This document shows, piece after piece, positions 35,546 to 45,838 of a stretch of 64,000 nt of DNA; position 1 is the stretch's first letter; every line of letters begins with the position of its first letter. The stretch is from positions 372,001 to 436,000 of the forward strand of contig JAHCAY010000001.1 of assembly GCA_019634575.1 (NCBI GenBank). Direction: 5' to 3'. The notes beneath the pieces are model-generated. The model was not told the DNA's origin. It did not search any database and saw only the letters and a list, made by a program, of their open reading frames with translations. The DNA is from Candidatus Didemnitutus sp. (lineage in GTDB: Bacteria > Verrucomicrobiota > Verrucomicrobiia > Opitutales > Opitutaceae). A program made the position numbers and the translations under genes.

Positions 35546-36121
35546 TTAGCTGGCCGGCGTCGCTTCTGGGCCACTAGCCACGTCGACATTCGCCGGCGAC
35601 GCCTTGGGTTCTTCGGCCTTCTTCTTCGGCGCGCCCACGAGCACGTCCAGTTGACCTTGGATCTTCACGAAGAACTCCGCATTCAGGTCGCCGACCGGAA
35701 TCTCATACATTTGGTGCGAGCGTGCGTGTTCGAAAATGTTGCGCGCGCCTTCCGGCGTCTTTCCGCGCGGCTTCAAAATCTTCTTCCGCTCCAGCATGAG
35801 CGCGAGGAACTGCAGCAGCGGCGTGTTCGTCTCGTCCGGCGGATTCGTCGGGTCGGCCAGCGTCACGAACAGATTCTCCGCCGTCATCTTCAAGTTGCGA
35901 TCGGCGTTCTCGCCCGCCTTGCGCGGTTTGTAGCTGATGACCCAGCGGCAAAAAATCTCCGCCGGCGCCTGCATGTTCGCTGCCTCGCTCTCGAGCACGT
36001 CCCGACGCCCCGTCAACCCGTCGGCCTCGCGCACCAGATAGCACACGACACGCTCGCCCTCCGCGAATTCGCGGCCGGACACATAGCACTTTGTGGCGAG
36101 AGGATGAAGATTCAGCTCCAT
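35546..36121 (-). CDS. Conserved hypothetical protein with paired cysteines
   Basis: A 191-residue soluble protein. The N-terminal part contains Cys12 (TKCYVSGREF), Cys27 (RVVCYLVRE) and Cys58 (EIFCRWVIS), which could bind a metal, then a helical Leu-rich region (LLQFLALMLERKKIL) and a Pro/Ala-rich tail. No known catalytic motif is visible. It is divergent from the exoribonuclease gene and convergent with the protease gene; a role cannot be inferred. Confidence 0.7.
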   Translation of the reverse strand: MELNLHPLATKCYVSGREFAEGERVVCYLVREADGLTGRRDVLESEAANMQAPAEIFCRWVISYKPRKAGENADRNLKMTAENLFVTLADPTNPPDETNTPLLQFLALMLERKKILKPRGKTPEGARNIFEHARSHQMYEIPVGDLNAEFFVKIQGQLDVLVGAPKKKAEEPKASPANVDVASGPEATPAS

Positions 36122-36232
36122 GCGGGAACCATCTGTCTACGTGCGCCCCGAGTGAAAGCTAGCCCAAATCGCCCCTCAGCCGCAGTGATTCTTTTGTTGG
36201 CCAACGCCACCGCATCCGCTGAACTCGCGCAC

Positions 36233-37228
36233 ATGGCCGACCTCTCTTCCCTGCTCTGTGTGCGCGACATCAAGGCGCTCGACAAAAACGGCTCCGACAC
36301 CTTCGCCAGCGTTCTGCTCGTGCGCCGCGTGACGACCAAGACCGCCAAGAACGGCAACCCCTTCCTCTCCGTCGAACTCGGCGACAAGACCGGCAGCTTC
36401 TCCGTCAACGTCTGGGGCGACGCGCCGGCGTTCGAACTTTTCTCCACGACCCGCGACGGTGGCGTCGTCCGCATCGAAGCCGAGGTGGACTACTACCGCG
36501 ACGCCTTCTCGCCGAAACTGCTCCGCGCCGAGTCCATCTCGACCGAGCAACTCGCCGGCTCGACCGTCCTCGCCAATCTCGTCGAGACCGCGCCCGAAGA
36601 CGCCGACGCGCTCTGGACCGAGTTCCAGCAACACATCGCATCGATCCAACACCCGGAGATCCGCGCCACCGTGCAGGCCGTCTTCGACGACATCGGCGAA
36701 CAATTCCGCATCGCGCCCGCCGCCGTCGCGATGCACCACGCCTACCGCCACGGGCTGCTCGAGCACACGACACACATGGCCCGTGCCGCCCGCGCACTCC
36801 TGCCGCTCTATCCCGAGGTGAACGCCGATCTCGCGATGGCCGGTGTGCTCGTGCACGACACGGGCAAAGTCATCGAATACCAAGGCGACCTCGTCACCTC
36901 CAAGAGCCGCCGCGGCCTCCTTCAAGGTCACGTCGTCCTCGGTTATCAACTCGTCCGCAAAGCCGGCATGAAGGTGAAACTCGCCTCCGATCTCCTCGAA
37001 CGCCTCGAACACATCGTCCTCTCGCACCAAGGCGAACTCGAGTGGGGCGCCGCCGTCATCGCCGCCACGCCTGAAGCCGTCTTCGTCGCGAAAGTCGACG
37101 ACCTCGACGCGAAGATGGGCATGGTGCAGCGCCTCCTCCGCCACGCCGGCGAGAATCCCGCCGAGGAATTTTCCGAGCGCCACTTCGGCCTGAACTCGCA
37201 GCTGCTGCTGACAAAGCCCTCGTTGTAG
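36233..37228 (+). CDS. YhaM-like 3'-5' exoribonuclease (OB fold plus HD domain)
   Basis: A 331-residue protein. Residues about 20-95 form an OB nucleic-acid-binding fold (FLSVELGDKTGSFSVNVWG), and residues about 155-290 an HD metal hydrolase domain with HHAYRHGLLEHTTHM and VLVHDTGKVIEY providing the metal ligands, plus a later HIVLSHQGE histidine. This domain order is that of YhaM, which trims RNA from the 3' end. The ATG at 36233 is preferred; the longer upstream open frame runs antisense to the divergent gene. Confidence 0.88.
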   Translation: MADLSSLLCVRDIKALDKNGSDTFASVLLVRRVTTKTAKNGNPFLSVELGDKTGSFSVNVWGDAPAFELFSTTRDGGVVRIEAEVDYYRDAFSPKLLRAESISTEQLAGSTVLANLVETAPEDADALWTEFQQHIASIQHPEIRATVQAVFDDIGEQFRIAPAAVAMHHAYRHGLLEHTTHMARAARALLPLYPEVNADLAMAGVLVHDTGKVIEYQGDLVTSKSRRGLLQGHVVLGYQLVRKAGMKVKLASDLLERLEHIVLSHQGELEWGAAVIAATPEAVFVAKVDDLDAKMGMVQRLLRHAGENPAEEFSERHFGLNSQLLLTKPSL

Positions 37229-37337
37229 CGTCGTTTCCGTGCGGGACAGGCGAGGTTAAAGGGCTTGCAAGAATCGAGCCCCGCGGCAGTTTCCGCCGCC
37301 AGTTTCACGTCCCCGCCGCATCCCACGCACCCGCATC

Positions 37338-37982
37338 ATGACCTCCACGTCACTGCGCACCCTATTCGGGTTGACGCTTGCCCTCCTCGGATTCGCCAAG
37401 GCGAACGCCCAAGCCCAAATCAATATCGACTGGTCGAATCTGTCCGCCGTCACCTTCTCCGGCACCGGCAGCAACGCACTAGTCAACCAAACCGGCTCCA
37501 ACCTCGATACCATCATCCTCGTCGGCTTCTTCTCGCACGACACCGACTCGAACGTCGGCTTTGGCGATTTCGCCAACCCAGCCACGCTCGGTGACCACAA
37601 CCAACAAGGAACGTATAACCTCCTGCAGGTTTTTGACCAGATCACCAGTGCCTCCTACGTTGACCTGTTGATCAACAGCTCTGCCGATGAGGCTACTGTG
37701 GATTTCAGCACGTCGGCCGCCGCCTTCACTGGCGCCTCGGTCTGGGACCTCTCCAGCGCCACCTTCACGCACGGCGCCGTCGCGAATTACCTGCCGGCGC
37801 TCGGAGCTTCGGGAAATATTCTCTTTCGCGATCAAGTCATCGGCACATGGACCGTCACCGGCCAAGGCTCGGCCGTTCCCGAACCGTCGGTCTACGCGCT
37901 GCTCTTCGGTTGCAGTGCCCTCGGTTTCATCATTTGGCGCCGGAAGCATGCGCTGTCAGCGGTCCGGTCGCGCGTGCTCTGA
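37338..37982 (+). CDS. PEP-CTERM sorting-signal protein
   Basis: A 214-residue secreted protein with a signal peptide (cleavage after AKANAQA) and a C-terminal tripartite signal: VPEPS, then a hydrophobic helix (ALLFGCSALGFIIW) and a basic RRKH tail. Exosortase would process it for export or surface display, usually with exopolysaccharide. The body is Asn/Ser/Thr-rich and beta-like. No exosortase gene occurs in the window. Confidence 0.9.
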   Translation: MTSTSLRTLFGLTLALLGFAKANAQAQINIDWSNLSAVTFSGTGSNALVNQTGSNLDTIILVGFFSHDTDSNVGFGDFANPATLGDHNQQGTYNLLQVFDQITSASYVDLLINSSADEATVDFSTSAAAFTGASVWDLSSATFTHGAVANYLPALGASGNILFRDQVIGTWTVTGQGSAVPEPSVYALLFGCSALGFIIWRRKHALSAVRSRVL

Positions 37983-38004
37983 CGCTGTTTCTCTTTTTCG
38001 CTCC

Positions 38005-39321
38005 TCACGTCAGCAACTGCACGATCCGGATGATCGGCAGGAAAAGCGCGATCACGATCGTGCCGACGACGAGCGCGAGGAATACGATCAGCAGCGGCTC
38101 GATCAACGAGCTGAGCCCGGCCACCGCCGTGTCGACCTCCTCGTCGTAGATATCTGCGACCTTGTTGAGCATATCGGGCAACTGGCCCGTGTGTTCGCCG
38201 ACCTCGATCATGCTCGCCACCATCGGCGGAAAGACCTCCGTGCTCTCGAGCGGCTTCGCCACCGGGTCGCCTTCCTTCACGCGATCGTGGACCACATCGA
38301 GCGCCGCAGCCACCCGCGCATTGCCCGTCGTGTCGCGCGTGATCGTGATCGCCTGCAGGATCGGAACCCCACTGGAAAGCAGTGTGCCGAGCGTGCGCGT
38401 GAAGCGCGCCACGAGCGACTTCATGATCAGTTCGCCGAAGATCGGCGCCCGCACCACCCAACCGTCGATGAGCCGGGCGCCCTGCGGCGTCTTTTTAAAC
38501 GCCTTGAATGCCAGCCACAGGCCGACGAGCACGCCGGCGGCGACCAGATAGTGCGAACGCACGGCCTCGCTCGCCGCGAGCACCGCCTGCGTCAGCGGCG
38601 GGAGCGGCGCGCCCTTCAGCAGGTCGGCGAAGATCTGCTTGAACTTCGGCACCACGAACACGAGCAGGCCCGCCAGGATCAACACGGCGACGGTCATCAC
38701 GATCAGCGGGTAAACCATCGCCGCCTTCACCTTGCCGCGGAGTTGCAGGCTCTTCTCCTGAAACTTCGCCAGACGATCGAGCACCACGTCGAGCACGCCG
38801 CCGGCCTCGCCGGCCTTGATCATGTTCACATAGAGCCGGTCGAAAACCTGGGCGTGCCGCGCCATCGCCTCCGACAGCGTGCCGCCGGAGCGGATATCCT
38901 CGGCCAGCGCTTCGATGATCTTGCGGAAGGCGCGGTTCTTTTCGGCCCGACCGAGCACTTCAAGTCCGCGCAACAGCGGCATGCCCGCCTTCAGCAGCGT
39001 GCCCAGTTGGCGCGTGAACACCGAGAGTTCCTTCGCCGCCACCGGACGCACGAACGGCAGCTTGATCTCCATGTCGAGGGCGCGCGCGGGCTTCTTCGCC
39101 GGAGTGGCGACGGGCGGCGGTTTCGATGGTGTCGCCTTGCGCGACGCAGCAGTCACTTCGATCTTCGCCACTCCCGCGGGAGCGGCGGCAGCACTGACTT
39201 CCATCGGGAAGAGTCCCTTCGACTTCAAAGCCGCTGTCGCACTCTCCAACGACGCCGCGTCCAGTTGGCCGGTCTTTTCGTCGCCGCGATGATCGAGGGC
39301 GGTGTAGGCGAAGCGCGGCAT
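38005..39321 (-). CDS. Type IV pilus/type II secretion platform protein (PilC/GspF)
   Basis: A 438-residue inner-membrane protein. Two GspF domains (about 100-225 and 300-425) carry the FTRQLGTLLKAGMPLLRGLE and FTRTLGTLLSSGVPILQAI motifs, each ending in membrane helices, the last being LIEPLLIVFLALVVGTIVIA. A Lys/Pro/Ala-rich linker (residues 45-90) follows a small N-terminal cytoplasmic domain. It forms the base that the motor ATPases turn during pilus growth. The start is 1 base from the upstream ATPase stop. Confidence 0.95.
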   Translation of the reverse strand: MPRFAYTALDHRGDEKTGQLDAASLESATAALKSKGLFPMEVSAAAAPAGVAKIEVTAASRKATPSKPPPVATPAKKPARALDMEIKLPFVRPVAAKELSVFTRQLGTLLKAGMPLLRGLEVLGRAEKNRAFRKIIEALAEDIRSGGTLSEAMARHAQVFDRLYVNMIKAGEAGGVLDVVLDRLAKFQEKSLQLRGKVKAAMVYPLIVMTVAVLILAGLLVFVVPKFKQIFADLLKGAPLPPLTQAVLAASEAVRSHYLVAAGVLVGLWLAFKAFKKTPQGARLIDGWVVRAPIFGELIMKSLVARFTRTLGTLLSSGVPILQAITITRDTTGNARVAAALDVVHDRVKEGDPVAKPLESTEVFPPMVASMIEVGEHTGQLPDMLNKVADIYDEEVDTAVAGLSSLIEPLLIVFLALVVGTIVIALFLPIIRIVQLLT

Positions 39322-39322
39322 G

Positions 39323-41020
39323 TCACATGTATTTCAGAACTTCTTCGAGCGAAGTCTCGCCCGCGAGCATCGCCTGCAAGCCCGCCTCGCGCAACGGTCG
39401 CATGCCCTGCTCGATCGCCTTCTGGCGCAAAGCCACCAGCGAAGCGCCCGCGACGACGAGATCTCGCATCGCATCGTTCATCTTGAGCATTTCGAAAATT
39501 CCCAAGCGCCCGCGGTAGCCACCGTGATGGCATGCGACACACCCCTTGCCTTCGTAGAAAGGTCGTCCGCCAAGTTGCGCACGATCGATGCCGGCCTGCC
39601 GGAGCACCGCGTCGCTCGGCTCGTAAGGCGTCCGGCAATCCGGACAAATGCGGCGCACGAGGCGTTGCGCGAGCACGGCTTCCAGCGTCGAGGCGAGCAG
39701 GAATGGCTCGATGCCCATGTCGACGAGGCGCGTCACGGCGCCCGGCGCGTCGTTCGTGTGCAGCGTCGACAGCACGAGGTGCCCCGTGAGCGACGCCTGA
39801 ATCGCGATCTGCGCCGTCTCGAGATCGCGAATTTCGCCGACCATCACGATGTCCGGGTCCTGGCGCAGGAACGCGCGCAACGCGCGCGCAAAGGTGAGAT
39901 CGGCGGAATAGTTCACCGGCACCTGCATGATGCCGTCGATCTCGTATTCGACGGGATCTTCGACCGTGAGGATCTTCACGTCGGGCGAATTCAGTTCCTT
40001 CAGACAGCTGTAGAGCGTCGTCGTCTTGCCCGAGCCGGTCGGACCCGTGACAACGAAGATGCCATTCGGCCGTTGGATGATTTCGCGCACCGACTCCTCG
40101 ATTGGCGCGGGCATCGTGAGCTGCGTGAGATTCAGCTGCACCGCGGATTGGTCGAGCACACGCAACACGACGCTCTCGCCGAATTGGGTCGGCAGCGTGG
40201 AGACGCGCAAATCCACGGCGCGTCCAGCGACCGTGAGCTTGATGCGTCCGTCTTGCGGCACGCGGCGCTCGGCGATGTTGAGGTTCGCGAGGACCTTCAC
40301 GCGCGAGATGATCGGCATCGCGAGCGCCTTGGGCGGCGGCGCCATCTCGTAGAGCGCACCGTCGATGCGATAGCGGATCTTGAATTCGTGCTCGAACGGC
40401 TCGAAGTGGATGTCGGACGCCTTGTCGCGAATCGCCTGGCTGAGCACCAAGTTCACGAAACGGATGATCGGCGTCTGGCCGGCCATTTCCTCGAGGTCGG
40501 CGTCGGAGATGTCGGCATCGTCGGCCGCCGTGCCGTCGAGCTGCGATTGCATTTCGCCGATGACCTGATCGAGCGATGCGTCTTCGTCGCCGTAATGCTG
40601 CTGGATGAGCGAGGCGATGCGCTCGGGATCAGCCACCACGAGACGCACGTCACGCTCGAGCGCGAAGGTGAGGTCGTTGACGAGTTGCGGGTTGAAAGGA
40701 TCGACGGCGAGCAACGACACCGACGTCACATCCGCGGTCAACGGCGCGACGCCGTAGCTGCGCGCGAGCGTGCCGTCGACGAGAGCGAGTGCCTCGCCCG
40801 GCAAAGTCGCCGGCAGCTCCTGCGCGCAATCCGCCCCGAGGTGTTCGGCCACGGCACCGAGGAGCGCGGGGCGCTCCACGAGGTTCAGCTCGAGCAGGAC
40901 ATTCGCGAGCGGTTTGCCGCTCGCACGATGCTCCTCGAACGCGAGGTCGAGCTGGGAGCGTTCGACAAGCTTTTGCTCGCTGAGCAGATCGAAGACGGAC
41001 TGGTCGTGGCCCTCGAACAT
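39323..41020 (-). CDS. PilB/GspE-type assembly ATPase (first)
   Basis: A 565-residue ATPase. An N-terminal GspE domain is followed by the catalytic part: Walker [15 protein letters not shown] near residue 333, Asp box [14 protein letters not shown] near 360, Walker [14 protein letters not shown] near 400 and His box [11 protein letters not shown] near 425. A zinc finger (CPDC and CVACHHGG) near 465-500 is typical of extension motors. It drives pilin polymerisation and shares an operon with PilT and a second PilB-like gene. Confidence 0.95.
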   Translation of the reverse strand: MFEGHDQSVFDLLSEQKLVERSQLDLAFEEHRASGKPLANVLLELNLVERPALLGAVAEHLGADCAQELPATLPGEALALVDGTLARSYGVAPLTADVTSVSLLAVDPFNPQLVNDLTFALERDVRLVVADPERIASLIQQHYGDEDASLDQVIGEMQSQLDGTAADDADISDADLEEMAGQTPIIRFVNLVLSQAIRDKASDIHFEPFEHEFKIRYRIDGALYEMAPPPKALAMPIISRVKVLANLNIAERRVPQDGRIKLTVAGRAVDLRVSTLPTQFGESVVLRVLDQSAVQLNLTQLTMPAPIEESVREIIQRPNGIFVVTGPTGSGKTTTLYSCLKELNSPDVKILTVEDPVEYEIDGIMQVPVNYSADLTFARALRAFLRQDPDIVMVGEIRDLETAQIAIQASLTGHLVLSTLHTNDAPGAVTRLVDMGIEPFLLASTLEAVLAQRLVRRICPDCRTPYEPSDAVLRQAGIDRAQLGGRPFYEGKGCVACHHGGYRGRLGIFEMLKMNDAMRDLVVAGASLVALRQKAIEQGMRPLREAGLQAMLAGETSLEEVLKYM

Positions 41021-41033
41021 CGCGCGGCTGCAG

Positions 41034-42116
41034 TTACACCGCGCGCAGTTTCACGCCCATGCTGACGAGCTTGTTCTTCATCGCCTCGGGGTCCTGCGCC
41101 TTCTCGACCGCCTCATCGGGATCGATCAGCTCGCGGTTGACCAGGCTGAGCAGGTGCGTGTCGAGCGTGATCATGCCGAGCGCGGCACCGGTCTGGATAT
41201 CCGAGGTGATGCGGAACGTTTTGTTGTCGCGGATGAGCGACGCGATCGACGACGTGTTGACCATGATTTCGTAGGCCGCGATGCGTCCGCCGCCGTTCTT
41301 TTTGCAGAGCGACTGGGAGATGACGCCGATGATCGAGGTCGAGAGCTGCGTGCGAATCATCTCCTTCATGTTCGCCGGGAACGCGTCGACGATGCGGTCA
41401 ACGGTCTTCGCGGCGCTGTTCGTGTGCAGCGTGCCGAAGACCAGGTGGCCCGTCTCGGCGGCGGAGATCGCGGCCTCGATCGTCTCGAGGTCGCGCAACT
41501 CACCGACGAGAATCACGTCCGGATCCTGACGCAGCGCGCGGCGGATCGCCTCGGAGAAGCTCGGGACGTCCTGCCCGATCTCACGCTGGGTGACGACGCA
41601 GCGCTTGTGCGGGTGGTAGTATTCGATCGGATCCTCGATGGTGATGATGTGGCCGTCGCGGTTCTCGTTGATGTAATTCACCATCGAGGCGAGCGTGGTG
41701 GACTTGCCGGAGCCGGTCGGACCGGTGACGAGGAAAAGGCCGCGCGGGCGGTAGAGCAGCTCCTTGATCTTGTCGGGTAGGCCGATTTGCCGGAGGTCGA
41801 AGAGCTGGTTCGGGATTTGGCGCAGCACCATGCCGTAGTTGCCCTTGGCCTTGAGCACGGAGACGCGGAAACGCGCCTTGTCGAGATACGCGAAGCCGAA
41901 ATCGGTGCCGCCATTCAGCTTCACGTTTTGCACGTGGTTGTCCGGCGTGATGGAGAGCATCAGGCCTTCGGTGTCGGCGGGCGTGAGCGCGGGGCCGTCG
42001 ATCGGCGTCATGCTGCCGCGCATGCGCAGCGTGGGTGGCGTGCCGACTTGGAGATGGAGATCGGAGCATTTCTGATCAACGACCAGCTCCAGGAGGTCAT
42101 TCATTTCGTAGGGCAT
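41034..42116 (-). CDS. pilT: Pilus retraction ATPase PilT
   Basis: A 360-residue hexameric ATPase that disassembles type IV pili. Walker [18 protein letters not shown] is near residue 130, [11 protein letters not shown] near 158, VGELRDLET near 200 and FGTLHTNSA near 228. It lacks the long N-terminal domain and the zinc finger of PilB, and carries the retraction-type TAQ-region equivalents and a C-terminal helix. It lies between the two PilB-like genes, indicating twitching-type or competence-type pili. Confidence 0.95.
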   Translation of the reverse strand: MPYEMNDLLELVVDQKCSDLHLQVGTPPTLRMRGSMTPIDGPALTPADTEGLMLSITPDNHVQNVKLNGGTDFGFAYLDKARFRVSVLKAKGNYGMVLRQIPNQLFDLRQIGLPDKIKELLYRPRGLFLVTGPTGSGKSTTLASMVNYINENRDGHIITIEDPIEYYHPHKRCVVTQREIGQDVPSFSEAIRRALRQDPDVILVGELRDLETIEAAISAAETGHLVFGTLHTNSAAKTVDRIVDAFPANMKEMIRTQLSTSIIGVISQSLCKKNGGGRIAAYEIMVNTSSIASLIRDNKTFRITSDIQTGAALGMITLDTHLLSLVNRELIDPDEAVEKAQDPEAMKNKLVSMGVKLRAV

Positions 42117-42131
42117 GGCGTGAAGGGACGG

Positions 42132-43847
42132 TCAGTCGAGATCGCCGACGGTGACGGAGACAACTTCCTCGATTGTGGTGAGACCGGCGAGCACTTTTCG
42201 GACGCCGTCCTCGCGCATGGTGCGCATGCCGTCTCGCCGGGCGCGGGCGCGCAACTGCGTGGCACTCGCATTCGCATAGATCATCGCGCGAATGTCGTCC
42301 GAGATCAAAAAGATCTCAAAAATCCCCATGCGTCCACGATAGCCGGTGCCGTTGCACTCGGCGCAGCCAACGCCGCGCATGAAACGCGCGCTCTTCAACT
42401 GCTCCGGTTTCGCGCCGAGTGCGAGCAGCTCGCGCGCGGTCGGCGTGTAGTCGCGCGCGCAGTTGCGGCAGACGCGCCGCACGAGGCGCTGCGCCATCGT
42501 CGCGCGCAGCGAGGCGGCGACAAGAAACGGCTTGGCGCCGATGTCGATCAGGCGTGTGACGGCGCTCGGCGCATCGTTCGTGTGCAGCGTGCTGAACACG
42601 AGATGGCCGGTCAGCGAGGCGTTGATCGCGATGTCGGCGGTCTCCGCATCGCGAATTTCGCCGACCATCACGATGTTGGGTGCCTGGCGCAGCATCGCGC
42701 GCAGTGCGGACGCGAAGGTCATGCCGATTTCCGCCCGCACCGGCACCTGATTGATGCCGGTGAGCTGATACTCGACGGGGTCCTCGACGGTGATGATCTT
42801 GCGGTCGGACTTGTTGAGGTGGTGCAGACACGCGTAGAGCGTGGTCGTCTTGCCGGAGCCGGTCGGCCCGGTCACGAGCAGGATGCCATCGGGCGACGAG
42901 ATGAGCTTCGAAAAATCCGTCTCGTCGTCGCCGTAGAAGCCGAGTTCCGGCAGACCGAGGCGCAAACCCTCCTTGTCGAGGATGCGCATGACAATGCTCT
43001 CGCCGTGCGCCGTCGGCAGCGACGAAACGCGCAAATCGAGCTGCTTGCCGCCGAGAATGATTTGGATGCGTCCGTCCTGCGGCACCCGCTTCTCGGCGAT
43101 GCTGATGTTCGCCATGATCTTCACACGCGAAATGAGCGCGAGCTGCAGGCGTTTCGCGGGCGAATCGACTTCCACGAGCACGCCGTCGATGCGGTAGCGC
43201 ACGCGGAAACGGCGCTCGAGCGGCTCGAGATGGATATCCGAGGCGCGACGCCGCACGGCTTCGTGAATGATCGAATGGACGAGGCGAATGATGGGTGCAT
43301 CGTTGTCTTTCGCTGTCGGATCGACGGCGGAAACCGCATCTCCGCCTGCGTCCGAAACACCCGCGCCACCGGTCAGGTCCTCCAATTCGTCGGACTCGCG
43401 GCCGTAGTGGCGCGCGATGGTGCGCTGCAAGTCGTCGCTCGCCGCAACCGCCGGAATGACGCGTCGCTCGCAGACATGCGCGAGCCCGTCCAACACATCG
43501 GCGTCTAAAGGATCAGGCACGGCGACCTGCACGGCGTCGCCATCGAACGCGACGGCGCAAACACCGTGACGCATCACGAACGACCGCGGAATCGTCGCGA
43601 GCACGTCACCCGGAATCTGATGTTCGCCGACCACGACAAACGGCATGCCGAGCGCGTGGGCCGTGGCTTCGGCCAGCGCACGACGATCGAGCGCGCCGCT
43701 CGCGAAGAGCGATTCGAGCACATCCGGCGCGGCGGTCGTCAGGTCGGTGTGCTCCGCCGCGAGACGCCGCGCCGACTCGACCGCTGCCGCGGTCACGAGG
43801 CCGCGATCGATGGCGAGTTGCAGGACGAAGTCGTCGGCGGTGGTCAA
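42132..43847 (-). CDS. PilB/GspE-type assembly ATPase (second)
   Basis: A 571-residue ATPase, diverged from the one at 39323. Walker [20 protein letters not shown] is near residue 320, Walker [13 protein letters not shown] near 390, and a four-cysteine finger CRNC...CAEC near 460-500. The GspE-like N-terminal domain is about 150 residues long. Two extension ATPases suggest two filaments or a pilus plus a type II-like pseudopilus made from the operon at 24.7-29.4 kb. The start is TTG at 43847 without a convincing ribosome-binding site. Confidence 0.92.
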   Translation of the reverse strand: MTTADDFVLQLAIDRGLVTAAAVESARRLAAEHTDLTTAAPDVLESLFASGALDRRALAEATAHALGMPFVVVGEHQIPGDVLATIPRSFVMRHGVCAVAFDGDAVQVAVPDPLDADVLDGLAHVCERRVIPAVAASDDLQRTIARHYGRESDELEDLTGGAGVSDAGGDAVSAVDPTAKDNDAPIIRLVHSIIHEAVRRRASDIHLEPLERRFRVRYRIDGVLVEVDSPAKRLQLALISRVKIMANISIAEKRVPQDGRIQIILGGKQLDLRVSSLPTAHGESIVMRILDKEGLRLGLPELGFYGDDETDFSKLISSPDGILLVTGPTGSGKTTTLYACLHHLNKSDRKIITVEDPVEYQLTGINQVPVRAEIGMTFASALRAMLRQAPNIVMVGEIRDAETADIAINASLTGHLVFSTLHTNDAPSAVTRLIDIGAKPFLVAASLRATMAQRLVRRVCRNCARDYTPTARELLALGAKPEQLKSARFMRGVGCAECNGTGYRGRMGIFEIFLISDDIRAMIYANASATQLRARARRDGMRTMREDGVRKVLAGLTTIEEVVSVTVGDLD

Positions 43848-43877
43848 GCGGAGCGGGCTGACCGGCGCGGAGGCGCG

Positions 43878-45824
43878 TCAGCGATTCAAGCTCATCAGGA
43901 ACTCGGCGTTGGTCTTCGTCTTCTTGAGGCGCTGGATGAGCATCTCGATCGAGTCGGCGGCGGGCACGCCTTGCATGGCGCGGCGCAGCGAGTAGATGCG
44001 CGCGAGCTCGTCCGGGTGATAGATGAGCTCTTCCTTGCGCGTGCCGGATTTGTCGATGTTGAGCGCGGGGAAGATGCGTTTGTTGACGAGATCGCGGTCG
44101 AGGTGGAGCTCCATGTTGCCGGTGCCCTTGAACTCCTCGAAGATGATCTCGTCCATGCGCGAACCGGTGTCGACGAGCGCGGTGCCGAGAATCGTGAGCG
44201 AGCCGGCACCCTCGATGTTGCGCGCGGAGCCGAAGAAGCGTTTCGGCTTCTGCAGCGCCGTGGCCTCGAGACCGCCGGACATGATTTTGCCGGAGTTCGA
44301 CGCGAGCGCGTTGTAGGCGCGCGCGAGGCGCGTGATCGAATCGAGCAGGATGACGACGTGTTCGCCGTGCTCCACGAGGCGGCGCGCCTTCTCGATCACC
44401 ATCTCGGCGCAGTGCACGTGGTTCTCGGGCGTCTCGTCGAAAGTCGAGCTGACGACCTCGCCTTTGCAGTGGCGGCGGAAATCGGTGACTTCCTCGGGGC
44501 GCTCGTCGATGAGCAGAATGATGAGCTTCGCCTCGGGCGAGTTTGCCGCGATCGAGTTCGCCATGTTCTGCATCAGGACGGTCTTGCCGGTGCGCGGCGG
44601 CGCGACGATCAAGCCGCGCTGACCGAAGCCGACGGGCGTGATGATGTCGACCATGCGCATCGAAACGTCCTTCGCGGTCTGCGACTCAAGCCAGATGCGT
44701 TGGAGCGGATAATACGGAGTGAGCTCCTCGAAGGGCTTGATCGCCGAAATATCCTCGGGTTTCCCGCCCATGACCTTGCGGATGCGCACGACACTCGGGC
44801 AACGGTCGTTGCCCTGCGGCGCCTGGACCTGCACCTCGACGTGGTGGCCGCGCTTGAGGCCGAGCTTCTTCACGAAGCCGTCCGGCAGGAACGAGTTTTC
44901 CGGATACAGCCGGTAGTTGACGAAATCGTGGACGACGAAGCCGAAGCCGCGATCCGTGAGATCGATCCAGCCTTGGTCGAGCAACGGAATCTTCTGCTCG
45001 GCCGCAGCCACGAAGACCGCGCTGAGCAGCTGTTTGCGGTTCGGCACGCCTTCGAGCTTCGCGCCGAGCTCGCGGGCTTTCGCAGTCAACTCGGCGTGGC
45101 CGAGCGCGTAGAGTTCGTTGATCCAGAGCGGATCGGTTTTCTTCGCCGCGATATCGTCCGCCAGCGTGTCGAGCGCGGCGAGGTCGGCGAAGCGCGCCGG
45201 ATCGGGCAGCTCGCCGTAATAAATTTCTCCCTTCGGCGGGGGCGGTTGCTGCGGATGCTTGGGCTGGCCGCCGTTGCCGCCGCCCTGTCCGCCACCACCG
45301 CGGTGCTTTTCCCATTTGCCGCCACGGAATTTCTTGTCGCGCCAGCGGTTGAACTTTCCGCCGCCGCCACCTCCGCCTTGCTGCTGACCGCCTTGCTGGT
45401 CGCCGTTGTAGCCTTCGTTGCCGCCACCGCCGCCGTCAGCGGGCGCTGGCGCAGGTGCCGGGCTGGCACCCGCATCGCTTCCGCCCGTCGGCGCAGGAGC
45501 AGCATCGGCCGAAGGCGGAGTCTCGCGCGCGGCCTCCTTTGCTGCGGGACGCTCTTCGGCGCGCTCGCGGCGTTCCGGCGCGGGTGCCGGCGGCGGTTCC
45601 TCGCGGCGCGATTCAGCCGCGAACTCGGTTTGCACCGGCGCGGGAGCGGGAGCAGATTTCTCCGCTGTCGGGGCCGCCGGAGCTTCACCGGCGTCGGCGC
45701 TGGCGTTCGCACCTTTCTTCGAGCGATAGAGGCGCGAACGGGTGCGCGTGCGTTTCTTGGGAGCTTCGCCGCTTTCGGGCGCGGAGCTGGGAGTGTCCTC
45801 GTCGGACTTCGGGGGAAGGGCCAT
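43878..45824 (-). CDS. rho: Rho transcription termination factor with long Gly-rich arm
   Basis: A 648-residue Rho. Residues 1-200 are disordered: Ala/Pro/Glu-rich, with basic RTRTRSR and RGG-type stretches and a Gly-rich segment ([20 protein letters not shown]). Then come a Rho_N-like helical part, the cold-shock-like RNA domain ([14 protein letters not shown] near 291), and the ATPase: Walker A APPRTGKT at 408-415, [15 protein letters not shown] near 434, and Q-loop [12 protein letters not shown]. This is the canonical Rho of the two and presumably terminates most transcripts. It follows coaE after 14 bases on the same strand. Confidence 0.95.
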   Translation of the reverse strand: MALPPKSDEDTPSSAPESGEAPKKRTRTRSRLYRSKKGANASADAGEAPAAPTAEKSAPAPAPVQTEFAAESRREEPPPAPAPERRERAEERPAAKEAARETPPSADAAPAPTGGSDAGASPAPAPAPADGGGGGNEGYNGDQQGGQQQGGGGGGGKFNRWRDKKFRGGKWEKHRGGGGQGGGNGGQPKHPQQPPPPKGEIYYGELPDPARFADLAALDTLADDIAAKKTDPLWINELYALGHAELTAKARELGAKLEGVPNRKQLLSAVFVAAAEQKIPLLDQGWIDLTDRGFGFVVHDFVNYRLYPENSFLPDGFVKKLGLKRGHHVEVQVQAPQGNDRCPSVVRIRKVMGGKPEDISAIKPFEELTPYYPLQRIWLESQTAKDVSMRMVDIITPVGFGQRGLIVAPPRTGKTVLMQNMANSIAANSPEAKLIILLIDERPEEVTDFRRHCKGEVVSSTFDETPENHVHCAEMVIEKARRLVEHGEHVVILLDSITRLARAYNALASNSGKIMSGGLEATALQKPKRFFGSARNIEGAGSLTILGTALVDTGSRMDEIIFEEFKGTGNMELHLDRDLVNKRIFPALNIDKSGTRKEELIYHPDELARIYSLRRAMQGVPAADSIEMLIQRLKKTKTNAEFLMSLNR

Positions 45825-45838
45825 CGTGTTATGGCGGG

